Assembly: GCA_021158225.1 (NCBI GenBank)
Contig: JAGGUZ010000010.1
Location: 1 to 46,792, forward strand
Direction: 5' to 3'
Length of the DNA: 46,792 nucleotides
Source: a bacterium
Lineage (GTDB): Bacteria; Patescibacteriota; Gracilibacteria; UBA1369; PNNO01
The translations under genes were made by a program, and so were the position numbers. Positions within the stretch are counted from its first letter, which is position 1. The number at the start of each line of letters is the position of its first letter. The notes below the pieces were generated by a model that worked only from the letters and a program-made list of their open reading frames with translations, had not been told where the DNA came from and ran no database searches. Positions 8,528 to 17,043 of this stretch are shown in pieces.

Positions 8528-9349
8528 ATGAAAAACAGATTTTGGTTAATCGCCGTTATAACTTTAGTTCTGCTTATTATTTGTATTTCTGAACTTCCAA
8601 ATCCAAGTAATGTACAATTTTCTTTTCTTAATATCGGACAAGGCGACAGTATATATATTCACACACCGGACGACTATTCCATTCTAATCGATGGAGGTCC
8701 GGACATGAGTGTTTTAGAACAATTGGCGCAAGTTATGCCGAGATACAATAGGACAATCAATATGATTTTGCTCACTCATCCTCATTCCGATCATGTAAAT
8801 GGACTTGTTGAAGTACTTAAAAGATTCGAAGTTAAAAAAGTTATGGTTACCGGTACACCTTGCTCAAACGCTTACTATCAAAAATTTTTTAAGCTTTGTA
8901 ACGAGCAAAATATTCCAATTTATTTTGGTGAAGCAGATAAAGATGTCAAAGTCGGACGATTTCTTTACCTTGATATCGTCTGGCCCATTAAAAAAATGGT
9001 CGGGAAGAAATTTGAGAATCTTAATAACGCATCTTTATCCGTTAGAGCAATTACACCAAGCAAGGTGGTTATGTTAAGTGGCGATGCTGAAATTGAGGAA
9101 GAGTCAGAAATGGTAGCTTCCGGATTTGATCTTTCCGCCGATATTTTAAAAGCCGGACATCACGGGAGTAAAACTTCAAGCTCAAACGCTTTCTTAAATG
9201 CAGTCTCTCCCGACATAGCAGTTATTCAATGTGGCAAAGATAACAGTTTTGGACATCCTCACAAAGAAACTCTGGAAAAATATCTTAAACGATCAATACG
9301 AGTTAGAAGAAATGACTTAGAAGGGAGAATTGATCTTATTTTTAACTAA
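8528..9349 (+). CDS. Membrane-anchored ComEC-like metallo-beta-lactamase-fold hydrolase
   Basis: A 273-residue protein with one N-terminal membrane helix (about 5-21), then a metallo-beta-lactamase domain of the type found at the C-terminus of ComEC. The segment FLNIGQGDSIYI opens the fold, THPHSDH (H84, H86, D88, H89) is the metal-binding motif, and SGDAE and AGHHGSKTSSS are the later conserved motifs. In ComEC this domain is thought to act on DNA during uptake; here it stands alone without the ComEC channel, on the outer side of the membrane if the anchor is right. I use the ATG at 8528; a TTG at 8486 would start almost on the terminator. It converges on murA. Confidence 0.85.
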   Translation: MKNRFWLIAVITLVLLIICISELPNPSNVQFSFLNIGQGDSIYIHTPDDYSILIDGGPDMSVLEQLAQVMPRYNRTINMILLTHPHSDHVNGLVEVLKRFEVKKVMVTGTPCSNAYYQKFFKLCNEQNIPIYFGEADKDVKVGRFLYLDIVWPIKKMVGKKFENLNNASLSVRAITPSKVVMLSGDAEIEEESEMVASGFDLSADILKAGHHGSKTSSSNAFLNAVSPDIAVIQCGKDNSFGHPHKETLEKYLKRSIRVRRNDLEGRIDLIFN

Positions 9350-9353
9350 ATTT

Positions 9354-10607
9354 TTACACTCTTTCTATAACAGCCCCAAGTTTTTGAAGTTTGGCTTCTA
9401 GGTTGTCATACCCCCTATCAATGAATCCGATATTGCTGATTTCGGTTATCCCATCCGCAACAAGTGCCGCAAGAACCATCGCCGCTCCCGCTCGAATATC
9501 CCAACTTGAAATTGGAACTCCCTTTAATTTGGTTTTCCCGGAAATAATAGCCTGATGAGGATTTAAAATATCAAATTTCGCTCCCATTTTCTCAAGTTCA
9601 AATAAATAGTTAAGTCTACCGTCAAAAAGAGTTTCAAAAATCTTGCTGTTTCCCTGAGCCTGAGTAAGCAAAACCGCAAATGGAGCCTGTAAGTCAGTAG
9701 GAAAGCTTGGATGAACAGCCGTTCTAAGTTGACTAATCGCTTTTAATTTTCCATGAGGTTTGATAATCACTGAATTTTTTTTAAGTTCAAATTGCGCCCC
9801 AAGTTCAGAAAGCTTCTGCCAAAAACTATCAAGATGATGGGGATCAATCCCTTTAACTTCAACTTCGCCATTTGTTAAAACCGCCGCAATAATAAAAGTT
9901 CCGGCTTCCAAATAGTCACCGGTAATCGAATATTCTCCGCCTTTAAGTGATTCCACTCCTTTAATCGTTAGTTCATGCGTTCCTACTCCGGAGATTTTCG
10001 CTCCAAGTTTGTTTAAAAAATTACATAAATCCTGAACATGTGGCTCTGCAGCAGCAAGACGAATAACAGAAGTTCCCTGCGTAATAACAGCAGCCATAAT
10101 CACGTTTTCCGTCGCCGTAACGCTTAATTCAGACATAACAATATCAGCGCCTTTAAGACCGTTTGTTTTCATTTCTATATCATTTTTTGTATCAACAACC
10201 TTGGCTCCAAGTCCTTCCAATGCAAGCAAATGAGTTTCAATCGGACGTTTACCAAGTACACATCCACCGGGAAAAGCCATTTTTACTTTTTTAAACTTAG
10301 CCAAAAGCGGTCCCAATAAAAGAATCGACGCACGCATACAATGCTCTCCTTCGTTCCCAATATATTGATTTTTAACTTTGGTTGAATCAATTTTAACAAT
10401 GTTGTTTTTAAACTTCACATCAGCTCCTATGGATTTAAGAATTGAAATCATCGCACGAATATCGGCAATATCCGGAACATTTTTTAAAGTAACCGGCTTT
10501 CCCGCAAGAAGCGTAGCGCATAGAATAGGTAAAGCAGCGTTTTTTGAACCGCTAATCTTCACAGATCCATTTAATTTCTTTCCGCCTTGTATGATATATT
10601 TTGCCAT
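9354..10607 (-). CDS. murA: UDP-N-acetylglucosamine 1-carboxyvinyltransferase
   Basis: Cytoplasmic enzyme that transfers enolpyruvate from PEP to UDP-GlcNAc, the first committed step of peptidoglycan synthesis and the target of fosfomycin. Its length of 417 residues is normal. The N-terminus GGKKLNGSVKISGSKNAALP includes the conserved K22-N23. The catalytic loop FPGGCVLGKRPIETH keeps the reactive Cys (C116), so the protein should be fosfomycin-sensitive in principle. EPHVQDLC and the C-terminal SWDIRAGAAMVLAAL are also typical. It is transcribed divergently from murJ across a 75-base gap with back-to-back promoters. Confidence 0.97.
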   Translation of the reverse strand: MAKYIIQGGKKLNGSVKISGSKNAALPILCATLLAGKPVTLKNVPDIADIRAMISILKSIGADVKFKNNIVKIDSTKVKNQYIGNEGEHCMRASILLLGPLLAKFKKVKMAFPGGCVLGKRPIETHLLALEGLGAKVVDTKNDIEMKTNGLKGADIVMSELSVTATENVIMAAVITQGTSVIRLAAAEPHVQDLCNFLNKLGAKISGVGTHELTIKGVESLKGGEYSITGDYLEAGTFIIAAVLTNGEVEVKGIDPHHLDSFWQKLSELGAQFELKKNSVIIKPHGKLKAISQLRTAVHPSFPTDLQAPFAVLLTQAQGNSKIFETLFDGRLNYLFELEKMGAKFDILNPHQAIISGKTKLKGVPISSWDIRAGAAMVLAALVADGITEISNIGFIDRGYDNLEAKLQKLGAVIERV

Positions 10608-10617
10608 AGTGATTGGA

Positions 10618-10646
10618 ATTATAAGATCAAGAGATTGAAAAGTCCA
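10618..10646 (-). promoter_or_regulatory. Promoter of murA
   Basis: On the minus strand TGGACT (10646-10641), a 17-base spacer and a consensus TATAAT (10623-10618). Only ten bases separate the -10 box from the ATG at 10607, so the leader would be about three bases. Confidence 0.6.
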
Positions 10647-10647
10647 G

Positions 10648-10676
10648 TTCCACCAAATAGAAAATCTATATAGAAT
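10648..10676 (+). promoter_or_regulatory. Promoter of murJ (leaderless geometry)
   Basis: TTCCAC (10648-10653), a 17-base spacer and TAGAAT (10671-10676). Exactly six bases lie between the -10 box and the ATG at 10683, which places the expected transcription start on the A of the start codon. The -35 box is weak. Confidence 0.5.
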
Positions 10677-10682
10677 AAAACT

Positions 10683-12233
10683 ATGCTAAGCAAAATATTT
10701 CGCTCTCAAAAATCGGGTCAAGCAGCGTTTCTGCTTATGCTCGCTTCGTTACTTAGTTATAGTGCGGGGCTTTTTCGCGATAGAGTTTTATCTCATACCT
10801 TTGGAGCAACTTACCTTACAGATGCCTATAATGCATCTTTTTTAATTCCGGATTTTTTATTTAATTTATTTATTGCCGGTGCGCTTTCTGTTGCTTTTAT
10901 TCCAATTTTCACAAGTTATTTAAAAAAAGATCAAAAAGAAGCTGAAGAAGTAGCAAATACCGTTATTACTTTTGGAACATTATTGCTTGGTATTATCGGA
11001 ATTATATTTTTTGTTATTGCTCCTTATATTATTCCGGCAATTTTTAGTAGCACACCGGCAGAAGATCACACTCTTATTATAACTATGACAAGAATTCTTT
11101 TGCTTTCACCGATTTTATTCGCAATAAGTAACGCACTTGGAAGTATTTTGATTACACATAAACATTTTTTGGCATATGCGCTATCCGGATTTCTTTACAA
11201 TATGGGAATTATTCTTGGAATAATTATTTTGCATAACCAACTTGGCATTTACTCGGCAGCAGTAGGAGCAATTATTGGAGCGTTTTTTCATCTTTCAATT
11301 CGATTACTCAACATTCTTACAATTAAATATAAATTCAGACCAACTCTTTCTTTAAAACATAAAGGTGTTAGAAAAATTTTCTGGCTGATGATTCCAAAGA
11401 CTGTAAGTTTAGTGAGCTGGCAAGCAATGCTTATTGTTTACACACTCGTTGCCTACACATTAACAGAAGGAAGTGTCGCCGCATTTAATTATGCAAGAAA
11501 TCTTCAAAGCTTTCCTGTAAGTCTTTTTGGAATAGCTTTTGCAACTGCAATTTTTCCGTTTTTAAGTGAAGATGCGCACAATAATGCGATAAGAAAGTTC
11601 TCTGAAGATTTTCAAATCACGCTTGAGAAAATTTTATTTTTTGCAATTCCGGCAACAATAGGAATGTTACTACTCAATAGAGAAATTATCGAAATTATTT
11701 TAAAAGGAGGAGCGTTTGACGAATCAGCCGTTAATTTAACGTCAAGTGTCTTATTCTTCTTTATTTTATCTATCCCAATCGAGGGAATGGTCCATTTATT
11801 TGCACGCGGATACTATGCATATAAAAATACCATTATTCCTATGTTTTTTGCTCTAATCGGATACGGAATAAATATTGGTCTTGCTGTTTTGTTCGCAAAG
11901 ATAATCGGCGTAATTGCTCTGCCAATTGCATTTCTAATTGGAACAAGCGTGCAACTTATTTTGTTGACATTATTTATCACAAAAAAAATCTCATATTTTA
12001 ATGCGAAAAATTTGTTAGTAAAAATTTTAAAAATTGGATTCGCCACAGCGCTAATGGCAATTACAGTCTTTATAATTCCGCAATTTTTATCCACATCTTT
12101 TTTGACGCTCCAATTAATTCGCATTATAGTAGGAGCTGGAATATACCTTTTAATAACTTATATATTTCGCTGTCCGGAACTTAAATTCTTCAGCGATTTA
12201 CTTAGTAAACTAAAAAATCCTCGACGTGCATAA
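10683..12233 (+). CDS. murJ: Lipid II flippase MurJ
   Basis: A 516-residue polytopic inner-membrane protein of the MOP exporter superfamily, with about 14 hydrophobic segments. The family hallmark near the N-terminus is present: an Arg-Asp turn (GLFRDRVLSHTFGATYLTDAYNA), then IPDFLFNLFIAGALSVAFIPIF. MurJ flips lipid II across the membrane for peptidoglycan assembly. It leads an operon: its stop overlaps the GTG of the next gene by eight bases, and that gene overlaps a third. It is divergent from murA, so precursor synthesis and export share one control region. Confidence 0.95.
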   Translation: MLSKIFRSQKSGQAAFLLMLASLLSYSAGLFRDRVLSHTFGATYLTDAYNASFLIPDFLFNLFIAGALSVAFIPIFTSYLKKDQKEAEEVANTVITFGTLLLGIIGIIFFVIAPYIIPAIFSSTPAEDHTLIITMTRILLLSPILFAISNALGSILITHKHFLAYALSGFLYNMGIILGIIILHNQLGIYSAAVGAIIGAFFHLSIRLLNILTIKYKFRPTLSLKHKGVRKIFWLMIPKTVSLVSWQAMLIVYTLVAYTLTEGSVAAFNYARNLQSFPVSLFGIAFATAIFPFLSEDAHNNAIRKFSEDFQITLEKILFFAIPATIGMLLLNREIIEIILKGGAFDESAVNLTSSVLFFFILSIPIEGMVHLFARGYYAYKNTIIPMFFALIGYGINIGLAVLFAKIIGVIALPIAFLIGTSVQLILLTLFITKKISYFNAKNLLVKILKIGFATALMAITVFIIPQFLSTSFLTLQLIRIIVGAGIYLLITYIFRCPELKFFSDLLSKLKNPRRA

Positions 12234-13065
12234 TTATCAAAGGTCTTCAACACCACAAAAAAAGAAATGGCAGATATATTTACTTTTCATTGCACTTGGC
12301 ATTGTACTTGGAGCCGGACTTATTGGATACCCAAAAATCGCATCCTACATTGAACGCTTAAATATTGAGAAAACAAACGAAGATACTATGGCGCAAATAA
12401 TCGAACAAAATATATTAAACCAAACTGTTGAAAATTTTAAAAAACTTCCCGAAGAAATAGAAAAAATAAAAAATCCGCCTGTCACAATTCTTGAAAATGC
12501 ATATTTGGATGTCCCGTTTGTCTGTCAAGCACCATTTGAAACCAAGGAAAATTGGACGCACCATGAAGAAAGTTGTGAGGAAGCTGCCCTGCTTCAAGCA
12601 CATTATTATATTCAAGGAATCATAAATCCAACGCCCGAAGATTCAAATAATACAATTCTTGATATGATAGATTGGCAAAAGAAGAATTTCGGTGAGCATA
12701 AAGATATATATGCAAATGAACTAAAATTACTTATAGCAGGTTATTTTAACTACCCGGAAGATGCAATACAAATTGTTTACGATGCAGATATTACAGACAT
12801 AAAAAAGGCTATATCTCAAGGTTATCCTGTTCTTGTCCCGATTATGGGAGATATTTTAAAAAATCCATATTATCCGTATCCGGGTTATCATATGCTCACA
12901 ATTATCGGATATACTCCGGATAAAATAATCACAAACGATGTTGGAACTCGCCGAGGAAAAGACTTTAGCTACAATTATGATATATTCATAAAAGCCACAG
13001 ATGCTGCGGGCGGAGATATTGTTTTTATTAAAGAACTGCCAAAAAAAAATGATGGAGAAAATTAA
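12226..13065 (+). CDS. Membrane-anchored C39-like (papain-fold) cysteine peptidase
   Basis: A 279-residue protein starting at a GTG inside the last codons of murJ. One N-terminal membrane helix (about 15-35) is followed by a charged stalk, then a peptidase_C39_2-type domain from about residue 92. The catalytic triad is visible: C117 in HEESCEEAALLQAHYY, H222 in PYPGYHMLTIIGY, and D238 in IITNDVGTRRG. The active site would face outward. Substrates of this family are often unknown. Co-expression with the lipid II flippase suggests a role at the cell wall or in processing exported proteins. It overlaps the next gene by 17 bases. Confidence 0.82.
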   Translation: MHNYQRSSTPQKKKWQIYLLFIALGIVLGAGLIGYPKIASYIERLNIEKTNEDTMAQIIEQNILNQTVENFKKLPEEIEKIKNPPVTILENAYLDVPFVCQAPFETKENWTHHEESCEEAALLQAHYYIQGIINPTPEDSNNTILDMIDWQKKNFGEHKDIYANELKLLIAGYFNYPEDAIQIVYDADITDIKKAISQGYPVLVPIMGDILKNPYYPYPGYHMLTIIGYTPDKIITNDVGTRRGKDFSYNYDIFIKATDAAGGDIVFIKELPKKNDGEN

Positions 13066-13711
13066 ATTTTCTACAAAACAACATATAAACACGATAAAAA
13101 AATTCGAAAGTAAAATTTGGAATATTATTATCTTGCTTTTAATGACTTTCTCAGCTTTTTCGTTCCAGTCATTTCTTGAGGCAAAACTTAATCCGGATAT
13201 TGTAAAAGCGAATATAAGTAATGCAAGAGAAATAGCAAAAGAAGCGTTTAAATTGTCATCTAATTTTAAAATAACTCCGATTCACAGCGAAAAAGGAGGT
13301 TATTACATTGCTCCCGGAGAGAAAAATATTCCAATTTTCGCCTTTTCTATAGAATCAAAAAAGAAAACACTTTTATTTAAAAAACTTCAGCTTACACTTA
13401 ATGGAAATGTTGACAATAAAACGCTTATAGGTGCCAAGCTTTATGAAGGTACCAATAAAATCGCATCTGTCAAAATTAAAAATAATATTTTTTATTTTAA
13501 AAATTTCACTTCTGTTTTAAAACCAAATATCAAAAAAATTTATACTGTAAAACTTGATATTTCCGAAGATATCATGCCCGGCTTAAGATTTAATTTTGAG
13601 ATTCAAAACCCCTATGCGCTGGACCTTAAATTAGGCAATAATCCTCAATACTCTTTAGATAAATATCCTATTAAAGGGGATTATATTACCGTGGTCGGAT
13701 GGAGAAAATAA
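13049..13711 (+). CDS. Anchored extracytoplasmic protein of unknown function
   Basis: A 220-residue protein from the ATG at 13049, inside the end of the peptidase gene. A basic N-terminus and one long hydrophobic helix (about 23-43) would anchor it. The rest is predicted beta-rich and outside the cell, with phrases such as KLQLTLNGNVDNKTLIGAKL and YTVKLDISEDIMPGLRFNF that suggest an Ig-like or beta-sandwich fold. I do not recognise the family. The triple overlap murJ / peptidase / this gene implies one translationally coupled operon, so it may be a partner or substrate of the peptidase. Confidence 0.75.
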   Translation: MMEKIKFSTKQHINTIKKFESKIWNIIILLLMTFSAFSFQSFLEAKLNPDIVKANISNAREIAKEAFKLSSNFKITPIHSEKGGYYIAPGEKNIPIFAFSIESKKKTLLFKKLQLTLNGNVDNKTLIGAKLYEGTNKIASVKIKNNIFYFKNFTSVLKPNIKKIYTVKLDISEDIMPGLRFNFEIQNPYALDLKLGNNPQYSLDKYPIKGDYITVVGWRK

Positions 13712-13712
13712 T

Positions 13713-15206
13713 TTAATATACAAACGATTTTTTATATTGAACAGCCTCTGCGATATGAGATTTTCGGATTTCTTTTACATTATCCAAATCTGCTATTGTT
13801 TGTGCCACCCTTATAATACTCAAATATGATCTTGGAGATAAATGCATTTTTTCGTTTAGAAGTTTTATAAAATCTTTTGCATTATATGTAAGGAAAATTT
13901 GAGTATCGATATCTTTAAATTGAATAAGCGAGTTTTTTAATCCTCTTTTTGTTTGTACAAGCCAAGCCTTTTCCACTCTTTTGCGGATAACGCTTGATTT
14001 TTCACTTTTATTCGCTTTGTTTAATAATTCGTTTTTTATACGAGGAACATTAACAACCATATCTATTCGATCTACAATGGGCCCTGAAATTTTTCGATAA
14101 AATCTTTTTATTTGATAAGGACTGCAAAGACAATTTTTTACAGAATCTCCATAATAACCGCAAGGACAAGGGTTCATTGCCCCAACCAATTGGAAATCGG
14201 AAGGGAGCGTTCTTGTTTTTCCATATCTACCTAGCCTTATGACCCCTTCCTGAAGAGGCTCCCTTAAATTTTCCAGCTGCGAATGAGAAAATTCCGCAAA
14301 TTCATCTAAAAAAAGGATACCTTTATGAGAAAGCGTTACTTCCCCAAACCTAATAGGAGAACCACCCCCAATTAAAGTGATAATCGATATGGAATGATGG
14401 ACATGCCGAAACGGCCTAAAGCGTATTGGAAATAATTCCGAATCAACCTTATTTGCAAGTGAATATATCATACTTACATCAAGAGATTCATCTAAATTTA
14501 ATTTTGGCATAATCCCCGGCAGAGCCTTGGCAAGCATTGTTTTACCTGTTCCCGGCGAACCGACAAGTATAATGTGATGCTTACCGGCGGCCGCTATTTC
14601 AAGCGCACGCTTTTGAGTATGATGACCGTATATATCAGCCATATCAATGCCATGAAATTTTCTAACAACTTTAATTTGCTCTTTAGGAAAAATTTGGGCT
14701 TTTTTACCCTGAACAATTTGAACAACTTCGCTTAAACTATGCGCGGGCAAAATATTTATATCTTTAATTAAAGAGGCCTCGTTAAAGTTGGTAAACGGAA
14801 TAATAACATTCTTAAAGCCATGCTTTTTGGCGAAATTAACAAGAGCAAGCACACCGGGAACCGCTCTTAAATCTCCTTTAAGCGTAAGCTCCCCGGCAAC
14901 AAATATTTTTCCAAATTGAACATGTGAGATTTGACCGGACGAATTTAGTATACCAAGAGCAATAGGCAAATCGAAATGAGACCCGTGCTTCTTTATATTA
15001 GCCGGAGAAAGATTAACCACAATGCGCTTAACCGGATATTTGTAGCCACTTTTTTTAATCGCCGGACGTACTCGTTCCCTTGCCTCTTTAATAGAAATAT
15101 CTCCAAGCCCGACAATAAAAAAAGCCGGAAGCCCTTGAGCTATATCAGTCTCGACATATGTAAGAGTTAAATGTAAACCGTCGATTGCAGCTGAAAAAAT
15201 TTGCAT
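13713..15206 (-). CDS. comM: YifB/ComM family AAA+ ATPase (Mg-chelatase-like)
   Basis: A 497-residue protein. The N-terminal region (MQIFSAAIDGL to about 170) is the ComM-type Lon-protease-like domain. The AAA+ module follows with Walker A GSPGTGKT (216-223) and Walker B GILFLDEFAEF. A small Cys-rich stretch (NPCPCGYYGDSVKNCLC) and a C-terminal Mg_chelatase_C domain complete it. ComM is a hexameric helicase that drives branch migration during integration of transformed DNA. With a ComEC-like nuclease domain and possibly other competence genes elsewhere, it fits natural DNA uptake, though comEC itself is not seen here. Confidence 0.95.
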   Translation of the reverse strand: MQIFSAAIDGLHLTLTYVETDIAQGLPAFFIVGLGDISIKEARERVRPAIKKSGYKYPVKRIVVNLSPANIKKHGSHFDLPIALGILNSSGQISHVQFGKIFVAGELTLKGDLRAVPGVLALVNFAKKHGFKNVIIPFTNFNEASLIKDINILPAHSLSEVVQIVQGKKAQIFPKEQIKVVRKFHGIDMADIYGHHTQKRALEIAAAGKHHIILVGSPGTGKTMLAKALPGIMPKLNLDESLDVSMIYSLANKVDSELFPIRFRPFRHVHHSISIITLIGGGSPIRFGEVTLSHKGILFLDEFAEFSHSQLENLREPLQEGVIRLGRYGKTRTLPSDFQLVGAMNPCPCGYYGDSVKNCLCSPYQIKRFYRKISGPIVDRIDMVVNVPRIKNELLNKANKSEKSSVIRKRVEKAWLVQTKRGLKNSLIQFKDIDTQIFLTYNAKDFIKLLNEKMHLSPRSYLSIIRVAQTIADLDNVKEIRKSHIAEAVQYKKSFVY

Positions 15207-15287
15207 ACAAATAAATTTTTATATGCATTTATTAAAATAAAAATAAATGAAGATCCTCTAAATTTTTTATTAAAAATAAAAGAATGT

Positions 15288-16574
15288 TTAATCGTCCACC
15301 TTTACATCATAATACTTTGCATCTATTAACATGCGCACTATAGATCCATTTGTATCAATTTCAATTCTTTCAGGTTGAAGCGGAATAACATTTGTTAACT
15401 CCAAAACCAAATAAGTTTGTCCTTCGTCAGCATTAAAAAGATGTAAAGCAATTTCTTTCGCATCCGTTAACCGATTTATGTTTAATTCATTATTTTCATC
15501 AAAATTTGACAAATAAGGTCTTTTACCTCCCATTAGCGAATAATTTTGATTGGAAACAAAATAAAATTTTCCATTTCTTCCATCTGTAATAAGATTTGGA
15601 GAAACATTAAACTTAAGCATGGTTTTGTTTTTATTTTGACTATTTAACATCCAAAGTTTGGGAACATCATCGTTAATTTTCTTACCACTAAAAATATAGT
15701 ATTTATCATTATCAGACCAATGACCTTGTGTAAGCGCATGACCTTCAAAAATATTTGTACGGGTTTTTTGCTCCAAATCGATAAGATAAAGAATTTGCAT
15801 GTCAGATGTGGTATCGATAAGAATCACATAACGCTCACTTGGAGAAACGGAAAGTAAATATTTATTAATATCACGCAAGAAATAAACATATTTTTCAATC
15901 GAGTCGTCATTAAGATTAATTTTGACAAGTGCGTCTTTTTTAGATGCCTCGTCTGGGATAACGGAATAAAGAGCATCTTCTGCATTATTCCACGCAACAG
16001 AGCAAATTCCGCTTAAAGAATCAATTTCGTTGCTTTCAAAAGTATCTGTTTTATAATACAAAACTTTTTCATCCTTAAATAAAACTGCAGATTTACCTGA
16101 AGGAGCAAATTGAATATTATCTATTTTCTTTGGCATTTTTTTTAGTTGGTACTTATCCGGCAACATATGAAAAAGAGAAACATCCGATAATTTTTCCAGA
16201 TATTTTGAATACCCGACAGGCAAAGTGATTGTCGGATATTCAATCCCAGCAATTGCTTTTGCTTCAAACACAGCTTCGTATGAAATTAAAACCGTCTTCC
16301 CTCTTGAAATAGAAACATTCCCAGCTTGATCAAAATACCCTTCTTTGGATAAAACATAAGAATGCTCGCGCGCAGATAAAGAATAATCACATTGTTTTTC
16401 AAGACAAATATTCGTGTTCCCATCAATTGAGACATTAAAAGGGGGGACTCCCTCAAAAACAACATGACCCTTGTTAAAAACAATCAACCAAAGTACATAA
16501 AGAATCGCAAACAAAGCAATTAATCCTATTATCACAAACCCAAGTAACCTGTTCTTATCCATTGTTATTTCCAT
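15288..16574 (-). CDS. PEGA-domain protein with beta-propeller-like repeats
   Basis: A 428-residue protein with an N-terminal membrane helix (about 10-32). A PEGA-like beta domain follows (about 36-100; GVPPFNVSIDGNTNICLEKQ, with KEGYFDQAGNVSISRGKTV). A long repetitive beta-rich region (about 150-428) has blade-like units such as IQFAPSGKSAVLFKDEKVLY, ICSVAWNNAEDALYSV and GHWSDNDKYYIFSG. These resemble TolB or WD40 propellers. It would sit outside the membrane. PEGA domains are common in surface proteins, and no enzymatic motif is visible. It precedes comM on the same strand, 81 bases away, and follows yraN by 12 bases, so it may share a transcript with yraN. Confidence 0.75.
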   Translation of the reverse strand: MEITMDKNRLLGFVIIGLIALFAILYVLWLIVFNKGHVVFEGVPPFNVSIDGNTNICLEKQCDYSLSAREHSYVLSKEGYFDQAGNVSISRGKTVLISYEAVFEAKAIAGIEYPTITLPVGYSKYLEKLSDVSLFHMLPDKYQLKKMPKKIDNIQFAPSGKSAVLFKDEKVLYYKTDTFESNEIDSLSGICSVAWNNAEDALYSVIPDEASKKDALVKINLNDDSIEKYVYFLRDINKYLLSVSPSERYVILIDTTSDMQILYLIDLEQKTRTNIFEGHALTQGHWSDNDKYYIFSGKKINDDVPKLWMLNSQNKNKTMLKFNVSPNLITDGRNGKFYFVSNQNYSLMGGKRPYLSNFDENNELNINRLTDAKEIALHLFNADEGQTYLVLELTNVIPLQPERIEIDTNGSIVRMLIDAKYYDVKVDD

Positions 16575-16586
16575 ACTAAAGTTAAC

Positions 16587-16940
16587 TTATAAAGTAACAT
16601 TGCTATAATGCCTTATATCTTCAACTTCATCAAAGGAATTCATCATAATTGCTATTAAGTCAATTTGCCAAAGCCCGCGATAATGCGAATTAACCATGTA
16701 TTCCAGTGCGGATCTAAGAATAAGCCTATACTTACGCTTGGTAAATGAATCTTCAGGGTATCCGTACGCTAAATTTTTCCGAGTTTTTACCTCTACGAAA
16801 ACCAAACGCTTGTTTTTATAGACGACAAGATCTATTTCCCCATAACGCGTATACAAATTTTGATGTACTAAACGATAACCTTGATTTTGTAGAAAAGATG
16901 CAGCGTAAGTTTCCCCTTTTTGTCCTGTTTTCCTGCTCAT
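16587..16940 (-). CDS. YraN/UPF0102 family endonuclease-like protein
   Basis: A 117-residue protein of normal length for UPF0102. It has the nuclease-fold core GEIDLVVYKNKRLVFVEVKT, with E35, D37, E50 and K52 forming the D/E-x(n)-E-x-K pattern of the restriction-endonuclease-like (Holliday-junction-resolvase-like) superfamily. The bacterial role is still poorly defined; DNA processing is the usual suggestion. It begins divergently from dnaB. Confidence 0.9.
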   Translation of the reverse strand: MSRKTGQKGETYAASFLQNQGYRLVHQNLYTRYGEIDLVVYKNKRLVFVEVKTRKNLAYGYPEDSFTKRKYRLILRSALEYMVNSHYRGLWQIDLIAIMMNSFDEVEDIRHYSNVTL

Positions 16941-16984
16941 AAGACCACTTTATCAAATAAATATGAACAAAACATAAAAATATT

Positions 16985-17013
16985 TTGAAATTTATACGTT
17001 TCTCACGTACAAT
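16985..17013 (+). promoter_or_regulatory. Promoter of dnaB
   Basis: TTGAAA (16985-16990), a 17-base spacer and TACAAT (17008-17013). The expected start near 17020 gives a leader of about 23 bases before the ATG at 17044, without a Shine-Dalgarno sequence. Confidence 0.65.
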
Positions 17014-17043
17014 AAAAATCCTCTTTGTTTTTATCTATCACAC

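Noticed and set aside
13001-13048. Longer N-terminus for the unknown anchored protein
   Set aside because: It lies within the peptidase gene and adds hydrophilic residues before a normal basic-plus-helix start at 13049.
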